Source: Aquimarina mycalae (lineage in GTDB: Bacteria; Bacteroidota; Bacteroidia; Flavobacteriales; Flavobacteriaceae). Taken from it: DNA of 64,000 nucleotides. The notes beneath the pieces were generated by a model. It searched no databases, was not told where the DNA came from, and saw only the letters and a list, made by a program, of their open reading frames with translations. Of this stretch, positions 1-10,364 are shown piece by piece (position 1 is the stretch's first letter; each line of letters begins with the position of its first letter). The stretch spans positions 98,851 to 162,850 of the forward strand of contig NZ_JARYGY010000001.1 in the NCBI RefSeq assembly GCF_029906345.1. The letters are read 5' to 3'. The position numbers were made by a program, and so were the translations under genes.

Positions 1-1140
1 ATCATCACTCACTGGTGGTGCTGTTGGATCTAATGGGTTAGGTGCACTCGCGACAGCGGTATTGCTAAAGCTACCTGCGGTTATATCTGCTGCGGTGATC
101 ACATAACTCGCGGTATAGGTGCTGTTGTCACTTGCGCCTACTACCAAGTCAATCGTAGTAGCTGGAGTAACGGTAACGGTTGGATCGTCTACCTGAATAT
201 TAAACAGATCGATATTTCCTGTATTGCTCACAGTAAACACATAGTTGATCGTATCTCCTGCATCAATAATACCATTAGCGTTCGTATCTACATAACTATC
301 CGTCTTAGTGATATCCAATAATGGTTGACTTAAATCTGTAACCGTTGGATCATCTGGACTACCATCATTGTCTGGATCAACATCCGTAGGATTGTCTGGA
401 TCATCTGAATCATCCGTGATGTCTGGACCACCTAATGGATCGGTAGCAGTGGCAGTAGCGGTATTGCTAAAACTACCCGCTGTAATGTCTCCCGTGGTGA
501 TGGTGTACGTAGCTGTATAGGTACTGTTATCACTCGCGCCTACTACTAAATCAATCGTAGTGGCTGGAGTAACAGTCACTAAGGCATCCGTAACACTGAT
601 TCCTGTAAGATCGATATTTCCTGTATTGCTCACAGTAAATACATAGTTGATCGTATCTCCTGCATCTATAATACCATTAGCGTTTGTATCTACATAACTA
701 TCCGTCTTGGTGATATCCAGTAAACCTTGTCTAAGGTCGGTGACTGTTGGATCATCTGGATTTCCATCCCCATCATCATCCGTAGCATCTGCAGCATCAT
801 CTGGATCATCTGATAAACTAGTAATTGTATTTCCGTTTGCATCTTCAGCACTTACAGTAGCTGTATTACTAAAACTGCCAGCGGTTATATCAGCTGCTAT
901 AATTGTATAAGTAGCCGTAAAGGTTGAATTATCTGAATTTCCAGCTAACAAAGTAGCTAACGGGCCTCCAGAAACTGTTACAACAGGATCACTTACTGTA
1001 ACATTAGTAATATCAGCAGTACCATTATTCGTTACCGTAAATACATAGTTGATCGTATCTCCTGCATCTATAATACCATTAGCGTTCGTATCTACATAAG
1101 TATCAACTTTGGTAATTTCAAGATCATTTACTACTGGATC
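1..1140 (-). repeat. Tandem 402-bp repeats inside the giant surface-protein gene
   Basis: Three nearly identical 60-base stretches start at 241, 643 and 1045, exactly 402 bases apart. Each 402-bp (134-residue) unit begins with a (V/L)xDITKxDxYVDTNANG-type sequence and matches the DUF7507/DUF11 type of surface repeat. More copies probably lie beyond the left edge. Such long near-identical units can change copy number by recombination and are hard to assemble. Confidence 0.85.
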
Positions 1141-4100
1141 TCTCCAATCTGGTTCTGCTCCTGGGCTGTCAGTATCAGGAAATGGATTATCAGCGGTCTG
1201 TCCTCCATTAGTTGGACCACCTGCATCTGTAACACTTGTTCCGTCAGTATCAAACTCATCATCTAGGCCATCACCATCACTATCTGTACCTAGATTTGTG
1301 AGGTCAGGTGTGGTCCCAATGGTATCTGTACCATCAACCACTCCATCATCATTGCTATCGTAGGCTTCAATAGTATCACTCTCTCCATCTTCATCTGAGT
1401 CAGTATCAATATAATCAGCTCCATCAGTTAATCCATCTGTGTTTTCAGGAGTAATTGGTGTTCCAACTAATCCACAGGTTGCTACTGAGCAATCTGCATC
1501 ATACTGATCATCAATACCATCTCCATCTGTATCATTACCCACTAGAGGAAGGTATACTGAGGTAGATTGTCCTTCTATATTATCTACAATACCATCATCA
1601 TCGGCATCTATATCCAAGAAATTTGGTCCATCTCCTGGATTGGAATCAGAATTCGGTGCTGGCAATGCTGCTCCTGTAATTATTTCTCCTGCACCACTTC
1701 CGTTATCAATAGTATCAACATCATCAGCTAATCCATCACCATCCGCATCTGGATCACTGCCATCTTCAATACCATCGCCATCACTATCTAAAGTTCCTGC
1801 AAAATCAATATCAAAAGCATCGTCAATACCATCCAGATCAATATCAAATCCTCCAGTTACATTCACGTCGACACTATCTGGAATACCATCATTATCTGCA
1901 TCTGCAACGGTATCATTTTGCCCATCTTGATTTACATCAGTTCCACCAGCTTCTAGGACATCTACAATTCCGTCATTATCGCTATCTAGATCAAAATGAT
2001 TTGGTATACCATCTCCATCGAAATCAAATACTGGATCCAATGCATCACAGACACCATTGAGGTCACCATCTAAACATACTGGTGTCGTTGCACTGCCATT
2101 ATCATCAAAATCCTGGTAATTAGGAATCCCATCTCCGTCAGCATCTGCTGAGGGATCAACTCCCAAGCTATTTTCTGCAGTATCAGGAATCCCATCATTA
2201 TCATCATCTAGGTCTAATACGTCCCCAACACTATCATTATCATTATTATCAAAAGTAAGATCACAGGCATCAGCAATTCCATCATTATCTGCATCAGGGC
2301 CTCCAATTTGTTGGTAATCATCTGTTCCATCTGTATCGCCATCTACTGGATCTGTATAGGTTGCCGCCACTACCAATCCATTGGCATCTACGGTACCTGC
2401 AATATCGGTTAATGGCTCTGCTGCGGTATTTCCAGGGTTGTACACACCTCCATCACCTCCATCGGCATTGGCATCTGCATATGCTTCATTGGCATCACTA
2501 CATCCGTCACCATCACTATCTAAAGTAAGGTAATCTAAACTACCATCACTACCTGTATCTGTTGGTGTATTTCCTGCACCACCATTTGCTAAAGACGGAA
2601 CCCCACTAGTAGCTGTATTATCTGTATTGTTGTTATCATCGTCGTGACGTCCTTCCTGTCCTGTTGCTCCACTTAATGTACCGCCTGCCTCTATAGCATC
2701 ATAAATACCATCATTATCAGAATCTAAATCTAAACGATCCGCAATGTTATCACCATCGGTATCTTTATCAAAACACAATACAAAAGAGTTAGCCCTAAAC
2801 AATAACCAGGAATCAAAAACATTATCCCCATTATCAGCCACACCAATCTTAATCGTATTATTTCCTGCTATTAATACGGCAGAAAATGTTATGGTAGTTG
2901 TAAACCCATCTGCCTCGATATTTACTGCTGTAGGGTCTGTTTCGTTATCTATATAAAAAGCACTATCTGTATTGTTATTTACAGTATCAATACTTAGAAA
3001 CGATCCTGAAGGTGTTAGTGCAACATTCGTATTATTTATTATTACTTTAGCTGCATCATTAACTCCTTGATTTACAAAATCATTATATTCTTCTGAAGCA
3101 AAAACAAATTGTCCAGTAATGCTAGTTTCTGCAGGAACATTAATTACAAATTCTAAGCTCGCTACATCAAATTCTGAACTACCTCCTGCAAAATCTGGAT
3201 CTGTACCACCTCCAGCAACACCAGTTCCATTTCCATTAAACCCAAAAGCTGGCCCGAATGTAGCAAACGGAGGAAGTCCTGGTTCGTTCTCGAAAAACTG
3301 ATTGGATAGATTATCGTCCAACTCTAATACATTACCCGAAGAGAAAATAACTCCCGTGCTAAATCCAGCAAAAGCATTAGGGCTACCGCCACTATCTGTT
3401 ATCTGATCTGCGTCATCGAAAGTACCAATCTGAGGGACTAAACCACTTCCTACATTAATACTCGAAGATATCAGAGTAACATCAGTGTTTTCTGCAAATA
3501 ATAACGCTGCCAAAGTACTTGGATTACTTTCTGCTGTAATCTCAAATATAGTATCTGCATCATCTACCAATTCTGTTCCGAATGAGCCTCCTCCAATCGT
3601 ACATTCATCGATATCTAAAATTCCGTCATTATCATCATCCTGATCTACGCCATTTGCCAATCCATCCCCATCAGAGTCGAAATTTGGCATTGCAGGACCT
3701 ACTGGATCTACAATTACTGCTGGAGTTGCACTTTCATCACCAGGCTGGCCATCTGTTATTGTATACGATGTAGTAGGAACAACTATCCCATTTATTGTCG
3801 TTGTTCCCTGTGTAGTAACAAAATTATTATAGGTTGCATTATTCGCTCCTGGAACTGTAGAACCATATTTTCTAAATACATCTATCGCATTGATATTATG
3901 CCAATAAATAATTACATCAGCCGATTGTCCTGCTCCACCACACTGTAAAGTAAAATCCATCAAACCAACTGGATAATCAAAATCATCATCGAGGGACGCC
4001 AATTCTGTCTCTAATAATGGATCCATATTAGTTATCTGTGCACAATCTCCTGTAATTACAACTTCTACGGTTACATATCCGAGTCCTGTAGCATCTACAA

Positions 4101-5799
4101 TAGATGTTACATTAGGTTGCTGAGAATCTGGTATTCCATCATTGTTACCATCACCACCATTAGGACCTGCATCTTCTTCTGCAGTAGGCACTCCATCTCC
4201 ATCATCACAGGCCGTAAATACGGTATTATCGGTTACTGCAGCTACTGCCGTGTTACTATAAGTTGCCGCTATAATCAATCCATTAGCATCTACTTCTCCA
4301 TCAACTACTGTTTGTGGATCATTATCACCATATTGTCCTCCATCATTACCTTCTGCAATATTATTATCTGCTCCTTCATTAGCATCGCTACATATATCTC
4401 CATCACTATTTAAGTTTATATAATCTGGAGTCCCTGGTGTAGTATCTGCAGGAGTCGTTCCTGTTGGTGACACTGTACTTGGTATACCTGTGGTTGCTGT
4501 ATTATCTGCATTATTATCGTCATCAATTTGTCGTCCTTCCTGACCTGGGAATGTACTTGCGGTTCCTCCCGCTTCTACCACATCATAGATACCATCGTTA
4601 TCACTATCCAGGTCTAAGAAATCTTGTATCCCATCACCATCTGTATCTATACATACATTTTCTAATGCTGTAAATCTAAATCCTTCTGCCGATGCTCCTC
4701 CCGTTGCAGAAATCGTAAAGGAGGTTGCTCCAATAGGGAATACTACATTCCATTGTAATAGATTATTATCAATGGCACTTCCTCCTGTTTGGGTAAAATT
4801 TCCTCCGTTTGTTATAGTTGCTCCATCTGCTTGGTCTGTTTGATTTATTGGGTCATTGATAATGGCATCACCTGTACCACCTACCCAACTAATTGTATAG
4901 GTTCCAAAACGTGATCCAAAATCTGGTCCAGGTGGTTCTGGTATTTGAGCATCAGCATCTACATATCCAAACAATGCTAATTGAATATCTGCAGCTCCTG
5001 CGGCTACCGAGAAGTTAGCAGCATCCAAATCCCAATTACCAGCCGCTACTCTATTGTAGTAAAAATATAATTCATTATTTGTAGAAAGTCCAAACTGCTC
5101 TAATTGTCCATTGGTAAAACTATGAGTAATATTCCAGGTAGCTGCTGTACCTGAAGGCAGCGTTATGGTTCCTGACTCGTTACCATCTACATTTCCATCG
5201 TTTGTTGCAGTAAATACTCCAGGTTGTAAGGTTCCATTACATTCTACACTATCTAAAATTCCGTCATTATCATTATCAAGATCAGAAGAATCTGGTTCTC
5301 CGTCATTATCTGAGTCTGGTCCTGTTGCAGTGACCGTAACCGTTAATGTTTGCACATCAGTTCCAGAAGCACTATCTGTTACTGTTATTTCAACAACATA
5401 TATAGCCGCTACTGGAGGTGTATTAAAGGTTAGTATTCCTGAATCATCTATGGAAAATGATGCTACATCAGCCCCTCCAGTTAATGACCAATCTAATTGA
5501 TCTCCATCGCCTGTTCCTTCTACATCCCCATCCGTATCAGTGGCATCCATATCTACTACAGTTCCTGTAGCTCCCGCCGTAAAAGTTGCTGTATTGGTAG
5601 TGGCACTTCCGTTATTAGTAATCACAGGATCCGCATTAACTGCACAACCAGAGGTATCTCCGCTATCCGTAACCGCTGCCACAGCTCCTGTAGTATACGT
5701 AGCTGCTACTACGGCACCATCGGCATTGACAGTTCCTGCTGTTACGGTTAATGGTTCTGCTGCAGTATTACCTGGATTATAAACTCCTCCATCACCCCA
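1..5799 (-). CDS. Giant multidomain surface protein, 3' part (frameshifted continuation, runs off left edge)
   Basis: Read on the minus strand, this frame has no stop codon from 5799 to base 1 (about 1,930 codons) and continues the protein encoded up to 9089. It begins in phase with GGDGGVYNPGNTAAEPLT, the expected continuation of the preceding domain; a paralogous stretch near 2410-2480 reads the same without interruption. In order it carries more Asp-rich calcium-binding repeats, a second choice-of-anchor U-like stretch (about 3730-4060), a choice-of-anchor L-like domain with FVFASEEYNDF (about 2770-3590), long runs of DxDxDGxxD repeats, and at least three copies of a 134-residue DUF7507/DUF11-like repeat starting near 1140. 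The C-terminus, where a T9SS sorting domain would be expected, lies outside the window. It has no start of its own. It is either part of a frameshifted gene or one intact gene with an assembly error. Confidence 0.8.
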
Positions 5800-8700
5800 T
5801 CAGCATTGGCATCACTATATGCTTCATTAGCATCACTACAACCATCTCCATCACTATCGGTTACTTGAAAATCAGGACTTCCTGGTATGTCGGTATCTGT
5901 TATCGTATAGTTTATTGTTCCTGAATCTGCTGGAGTTTCGACTCCATCAAAAAGTCCATTGGTTCCTGATCCTGTATCCTGACCCGTAATTCTACCATTG
6001 GTTTGTGGTAATCCATGTCCAGCTTCAATCACATCATATATACCATCATTATCACTATCCAGATCAAGGAAATCTGGTACTCCATCACCATCGGTATCAA
6101 AGGCAGCTTCGATCGATCCATCTACATTACCAATAGCTCCTGTGGTATCATTATCATCTAAATACGTAAATACTCCATCTGCATCGCCATCACCATATGG
6201 ATCTGAAGGAGATTCATCGGTATTGGTAATACCATCACCATCTACATCTAGGTCTAATGGATCTAAGGTTACATCATTATCGTCATCTATGGCAGATGGT
6301 GCTAAAGGACAAGCGAATCCATCATTACTTGTGGTTACCGCTGTACTATTAAGTAAAGATTCAAAAGGAGCGCCTGTATCATAATCATTAATCAGATACA
6401 TACCTCCATCATTGTAGGATACATATAATCGGTCTTGAGCATCCGTAAAAGCTGCTCCAAAATTAGTCGCTGTGGGAGTAGTTAATCCTCCTACTGTTGA
6501 TTTTTCTAATATTGTAAGATCCCAAATAACGACTTGTTGTGCATCATTTACACCATATAAATTTCCATTAATAAAAGTTACATCATTTACGGTTGTAACT
6601 GGGATTGCTGTACCTCCTGGACCCGTAAAAGTTACAGGTACCAAAACTGGAGGAGGATCACCTACTGCTATTGTAGATACATTATTAATTCTGTGATATT
6701 CCTCTCCAATATTAATCCATAAATTATCTGCGTTATCTACATCACCAGATATTCCTCCACTAGTAAAACCAGAGATCAATCCCAGGTCTTCAAAAGCACC
6801 ATCAGCACCCACACGAAGTAGGTGTCTATTCAATGAAGCTTTTCCTATAGCATATACATAATCATCAAGTCGATTATATCCTGTAGCGTTATATACTTGG
6901 TTAATCGCACCTATCGGAGTTGAATATTCTCCTGATACAGGGTTATAACTTCTCAAGTCTCCTGCGATGATCTGATAAAATACACTAGGGCAATTAAAAG
7001 GTGTTAATGTGCTCGCAAGCGCTGCAACTGCTGGTCCAGAAGGATCTACGATCTCTGCTCCCGTTGCACTTTCATCTCCTGGCAACCCATCTGTAAGTGT
7101 ATATGTTGTTGTTGGCACAGTAGCTGCACCTACTGTAGCAGAACCTGTAGTTACTGTAAAAGCCCCATAAGTTGCATCCATAGCTCCTGGAGCTGAGGAC
7201 CCATATTTTCTAAAGAAATCTATAGTAGATATCCCATGCCAATAATATGTAATACTGGCTATATCTCCTGGAGCACCACATTGTAATGTAAAATCTATTA
7301 ATCCTACTGGATAATTAAATGCTGGGTCCAGCACTCCTACTTCTCCTTCTGTTAAGGATTCCATATTAGTGATCTGAGCACATGTCCCCGAAGTAATTTC
7401 TAAGGTTACATAGGTCGTTCCTGTAGCATCTGGTATCGAACCCACATTACCTTGCAGAGAATCTAAGGTTCCGTCATCGTTACCATCTCCTCCATTCGGA
7501 CCTGCGTCTTCAATAACATCTGCAATATTATCTCCATCATCAACAGTACAAGCTGTAGCATCTCCATTATTAGTTACTGCCGCAGTAGTATTTTGTGGAC
7601 TTCCAGATACTGTAGGTACTCCATCTACATCAACCACATCTCCTAAACTATCATCTCCATCTAAATCGCCAGCAACAAAAGTTCCTGCTCCTTCAATTGC
7701 ATCAGGACAAGTATCACCATCTGCATCTGTATCCTGAAAATCGGGATTACCAGCTATATCCGTATCGGTTATTGTATAATTTATGGTTCCAGAATCCGCA
7801 GGAGTTTCCACTCCATCAAAAAGTCCATTGGCGCCCGATCCTGTATCCTGACCTGTGATTCTACCATTAGTATGCGGTAATCCATGACCAGCTTCTACCA
7901 CATCATAAATACCATCATTATCACTATCTAGGTCAAAAAAGTCAGGTACTCCATCACCATCGGTATCAAAAGCAGCCTCTACCGCTCCATCTACGTTACC
8001 AATAGCTCCAGTAGTATCATTATCATCTAAATACGCAAATATTAAATCACCATCGCCATCTGCAAAAGGATCAGAAGGAGATTCATCTATATTGGTCATT
8101 CCATCACCGTCCAAATCTAAATCAAAAGGATCTAATAAATTATCTTCATCTTGATCTATAGAGGAAGGTGCATTAGCACAAGCGAAACCGTCATTACGTG
8201 TTACATTATCAGTACTTGACAAATAGGTTGCAAAGGGAGCATTGGTTGTGTAATCCTCTATAAGATATAATCCTCCATCATTGTTGGATACATATAATCT
8301 ATCTCCATCATCAGAAAATACTGCTCCATAATTTTGACTACCAGTGGCAGGAAGCCCTGTAATTGCTTCAATTCGTCTGCCTGGTGTTGGTGTAATTTCC
8401 CAAATATATAAACTAGTGCCATCTACTCCATAAAAAGCACCATTAATAAATACTATATCTAATGGAGTCATAGATCCAGGTGCTGTTCCTCCAAAAAATG
8501 GATTGGCCAAATTGGTTGTAGTTATAGTCGCTGCGGGATTGGCTGGTAGTGTCGATACATTATCTATTCTACGTAGCCTTTCTCCGCTTCTAAGATATAG
8601 ATCATCATTAGCATCTACATCACCAGCGATAAAAGGGGAAGTTACGTCTAACACTCCTAAATCATCAAAATTACCATTACTATCTATACGAATTAAATGA

Positions 8701-9089
8701 TTAGCAGAAGGTTCGGTATTTTCTATAATTGCATACAAGTAATTATCTGTGGTATTATAGCCACCTGCATTGTACACTTCTAAGGTACTTAAGGCTGTAC
8801 CATAAGTCCCATCAGCTGGGCTATATGGACGTAACTCTCCATTAATTACTTGATAAAATGTACTCGGACAAGTAAACGGTGTTGTTGCCTGGCTATATCC
8901 TATAGTACTGATTAACGAGATCAGCACAAACATGATTACAAAATGACTTTTTACTTGTTGTAAAAGTTGACCTTTTTTTGAGGCTTTTTTAAACTCAAAA
9001 ATGAAGTCATTTACTGTCTGTATTTTATTGTGTAGTTGGGTAAAAAATTTCATAAGCAATTGCTTGAGTATTTTATTAATTGTATCCAT
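5748..9089 (-). CDS. Giant multidomain surface protein, 5' part up to a frameshift
   Basis: This 1113-codon frame is the N-terminal part of a very large secreted protein, probably an adhesin. Residues 1-50 are an unusually long charged lead-in; a hydrophobic signal segment follows (about 50-64, ending near GYSQ). Next comes a DUF6923-like domain (about 72-310) starting FTCPSTFYQ, then Asp-rich DxDxDG calcium-binding repeats (about 311-550) and a region resembling choice-of-anchor U (about 555-670). The DUF6923-like domain and Asp repeats then occur a second time (about 690-1090), so the N-terminal half is an internal duplication. The last 14 or so residues do not fit the family: the frame slips near 5797 and ends at a chance stop, while the expected sequence continues in another frame to the left edge. 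A second start at residue 13 (MKFFTQ) is possible. The product is probably exported to the cell surface. It is the last gene of an operon with two small proteins upstream. Confidence 0.85.
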   Translation of the reverse strand: MDTINKILKQLLMKFFTQLHNKIQTVNDFIFEFKKASKKGQLLQQVKSHFVIMFVLISLISTIGYSQATTPFTCPSTFYQVINGELRPYSPADGTYGTALSTLEVYNAGGYNTTDNYLYAIIENTEPSANHLIRIDSNGNFDDLGVLDVTSPFIAGDVDANDDLYLRSGERLRRIDNVSTLPANPAATITTTNLANPFFGGTAPGSMTPLDIVFINGAFYGVDGTSLYIWEITPTPGRRIEAITGLPATGSQNYGAVFSDDGDRLYVSNNDGGLYLIEDYTTNAPFATYLSSTDNVTRNDGFACANAPSSIDQDEDNLLDPFDLDLDGDGMTNIDESPSDPFADGDGDLIFAYLDDNDTTGAIGNVDGAVEAAFDTDGDGVPDFFDLDSDNDGIYDVVEAGHGLPHTNGRITGQDTGSGANGLFDGVETPADSGTINYTITDTDIAGNPDFQDTDADGDTCPDAIEGAGTFVAGDLDGDDSLGDVVDVDGVPTVSGSPQNTTAAVTNNGDATACTVDDGDNIADVIEDAGPNGGDGNDDGTLDSLQGNVGSIPDATGTTYVTLEITSGTCAQITNMESLTEGEVGVLDPAFNYPVGLIDFTLQCGAPGDIASITYYWHGISTIDFFRKYGSSAPGAMDATYGAFTVTTGSATVGAATVPTTTYTLTDGLPGDESATGAEIVDPSGPAVAALASTLTPFNCPSVFYQIIAGDLRSYNPVSGEYSTPIGAINQVYNATGYNRLDDYVYAIGKASLNRHLLRVGADGAFEDLGLISGFTSGGISGDVDNADNLWINIGEEYHRINNVSTIAVGDPPPVLVPVTFTGPGGTAIPVTTVNDVTFINGNLYGVNDAQQVVIWDLTILEKSTVGGLTTPTATNFGAAFTDAQDRLYVSYNDGGMYLINDYDTGAPFESLLNSTAVTTSNDGFACPLAPSAIDDDNDVTLDPLDLDVDGDGITNTDESPSDPYGDGDADGVFTYLDDNDTTGAIGNVDGSIEAAFDTDGDGVPDFLDLDSDNDGIYDVIEAGHGLPQTNGRITGQDTGSGTNGLFDGVETPADSGTINYTITDTDIPGSPDFQVTDSDGDGCSDANEAYSDANADGVMEEFIIQVILQQNH
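5791..5801 (-). other. Single-base frameshift site in the giant surface-protein gene
   Basis: On the minus strand the text reads GATGGGGTGATGG where the domain pattern needs one extra base (GAT GGN GGT GAT GG). The paralogous stretch at about 2450-2475 reads GATGGAGGTGATGG, which encodes the expected ADGGDGG. The loss falls in a run of four G and moves translation from the frame ending at 5748 into the frame that is open to base 1. It could be a true mutation, a phase-variable tract or a sequencing error. Confidence 0.8.
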
Positions 9090-9130
9090 CTTTCTGCAAA
9101 AGATTTGATCTTATCATTAAAAGCTATTCA

Positions 9131-9613
9131 TTATACAATGAGGCATATCGCTGATAAAGTCCATCCGAAAAAATACTTATGGAAGACTATACGATATCCT
9201 AAGACCATTGTTGTAATTTCTTTTAATACTGTATTTTTATTCAATATGATTTCATCTACTTTTTTTATGTCAAAAGAAGCTCCAGATGATATATTCGATT
9301 TTTGAACCTCTACCTTTTTATTTAGTGTTGCAGAAGTTTTAGCATTCGTTTTTGCGTGTATTATTTTAGAATTAGTCCGTAAACTCTGAATGTCGAAGCT
9401 TAACATATCAGAACCAAAATCTTCATAGTCACAAATAGTATGGTCCTGGAATAGATCTACATTCTCATTTGAGAATGAAACCACATTATTCTGCGCAAAG
9501 CTGGAAGGTATTGTATTGATGTATATACATATAACAACAAACCACACAACGTGCTGAGTTCTTTTTTTTCTGAAATATTTATTTTTATTTGAGATTTTCA
9601 GTGTCTTTTTCAT
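9131..9613 (-). CDS. Small exported protein upstream of the giant surface protein, unknown function
   Basis: A 160-residue protein that I do not recognise. It has a basic N-terminus, a hydrophobic segment (about 22-38) and a likely signal cleavage after SSFAQ. A polar Asn/Lys/Ser-rich middle follows, and a hydrophobic stretch ends the protein (about 130-160), so it may be anchored at both ends. Its start overlaps the stop of the preceding 112-codon gene by four bases (ATGA), which suggests translational coupling. The giant protein gene starts 41 bases after its stop. Position suggests a role in export or anchoring of the giant protein; that is inference. Confidence 0.6.
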   Translation of the reverse strand: MKKTLKISNKNKYFRKKRTQHVVWFVVICIYINTIPSSFAQNNVVSFSNENVDLFQDHTICDYEDFGSDMLSFDIQSLRTNSKIIHAKTNAKTSATLNKKVEVQKSNISSGASFDIKKVDEIILNKNTVLKEITTMVLGYRIVFHKYFFGWTLSAICLIV

Positions 9614-9948
9614 AGCATTTTTTTTTGGGTATTTTCATAAAGAACCTTTGTTCTAAAAGAAGTATTTAGAACATGTAGGTTCGCTTGATCAATTGGCAAT
9701 TGATCATTAATAGATTTGGATGTAGTATTATGAAAAAATTCGTATTGAGAAGAGTAGGTAGCAATGTGTTCAATACATAAAATAGAAAATAGTAAAATTA
9801 ATATGGCAAAACCATATAATTTTGTTGGTTTATTATTATATTTCCTATTAGAAAAATAATCAGTATCCTTAGATATGTAATTTTGCTTTACAAAAGGTAT
9901 ACTTTCCTTAACCTTAGAGAAAAAAGATATAAAGGAATATTTAATCAT
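9610..9948 (-). CDS. Small single-span membrane protein, unknown function
   Basis: A 112-residue protein with no family I recognise. An amphipathic basic N-terminus (MIKYSFISFFSKVKES) is followed by one clear membrane segment (about 44-62) and a polar tail. It is coupled to the next gene by an ATGA overlap and lies 35 bases downstream of the conserved-loop hairpin at 9985-10027. It is part of the unit hairpin, 112 aa, 160 aa, giant protein. The ORF could be a chance reading, but the overlap and the membrane segment argue for a real gene. Confidence 0.55.
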   Translation of the reverse strand: MIKYSFISFFSKVKESIPFVKQNYISKDTDYFSNRKYNNKPTKLYGFAILILLFSILCIEHIATYSSQYEFFHNTTSKSINDQLPIDQANLHVLNTSFRTKVLYENTQKKML

Positions 9949-9984
9949 AATGGTTGATTTACTTTTAAATTAATCGTTATTCAG

Positions 9985-10027
9985 ACCCTGCTCTTGTTAG
10001 CTCGCCAAAGTTGTACAATTGCGGGGT
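9985..10027. promoter_or_regulatory. Conserved-loop hairpin, copy 1 (12-19-12)
   Basis: Imperfect 12-base arms (ACCCTGCTCTTG and CAATTGCGGGGT on the plus strand) enclose a 19-base loop, TTAGCTCGCCAAAGTTGTA. A second copy at 15674-15716 has the same geometry and 18 of 19 loop bases, but clearly different arms that still pair. It lies 35 bases upstream of the start of the 112-codon gene, so it is probably in the 5' leader of the giant-protein operon. On the plus strand it is followed by TTGTTTTTT, so it could also terminate plus-strand transcripts. I do not recognise it as a known RNA family. Confidence 0.65.
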
Positions 10028-10046
10028 TGTTTTTTATATATCAGTC

Positions 10047-10301
10047 TTATGTTATTACATATAAGATTTTTGATTTTTTATGTAATGTATTCTTGTTTAT
10101 CGCTTGTATATTTTGAGACATTTTATCGTTACACACTTCAATATATTCTGTATTATGAATCACTACCTTATATATAGGTAATTCGGGTACAGCAGCTTTG
10201 CATATACCAGTACATATTATAATTATAAGGAAGAAAGAAACAGGCAATAAGAAACAGCTTGTTAATTTTTGGATTAATGTAGTAAAAGTAATTTCTCTCA
10301 T
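10047..10301 (-). CDS. Small membrane leader protein, copy 1
   Basis: An 84-residue protein starting MREITFTTLIQKL, with one hydrophobic segment (about 17-35) ending near CKAA and a polar tail. I chose this start, not one 21 codons upstream, because the same TGCTTATGAG context marks the start of its 46-residue counterpart at 15761-15901, which shares the pattern TF-x-x-L(I/L)-x-L and a central LLP. Both sit just upstream of a conserved-loop hairpin and a secreted-protein operon. Function unknown; it may be a regulatory leader or a small membrane partner. Confidence 0.5.
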   Translation of the reverse strand: MREITFTTLIQKLTSCFLLPVSFFLIIIICTGICKAAVPELPIYKVVIHNTEYIEVCNDKMSQNIQAINKNTLHKKSKILYVIT

Positions 10302-10364
10302 AAGCAAATACATTAGGTACATAAATTCATAAATAGATATCATGGGGCACACAATATTATTCAA

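Noticed and set aside
241-1104. Regularly spaced repeats as a CRISPR array
   Set aside because: The 402-bp period and continuous coding frame show protein-domain repeats; there are no short repeat-spacer units.
5748-5750. Stop codon taken as the true end of the giant protein
   Set aside because: The preceding residues break the domain pattern, and the expected sequence resumes in another frame that stays open for 5.8 kb.
1-5800. Many short plus-strand frames rich in Ser, Pro, Ile and Val
   Set aside because: They mirror the GAT/GGT/ACT-rich codons of the minus-strand giant gene, which is open throughout; none has independent support.
9985-10027. Hairpin as an ordinary plus-strand terminator
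   Set aside because: No plus-strand gene ends nearby, and the loop is conserved between copies while the stem varies, unlike terminators. Kept only as an alternative.
10302-10364. Upstream ATG for the 84-residue leader protein
   Set aside because: The start context shared with the second module marks 10301, and the extension has no counterpart there.
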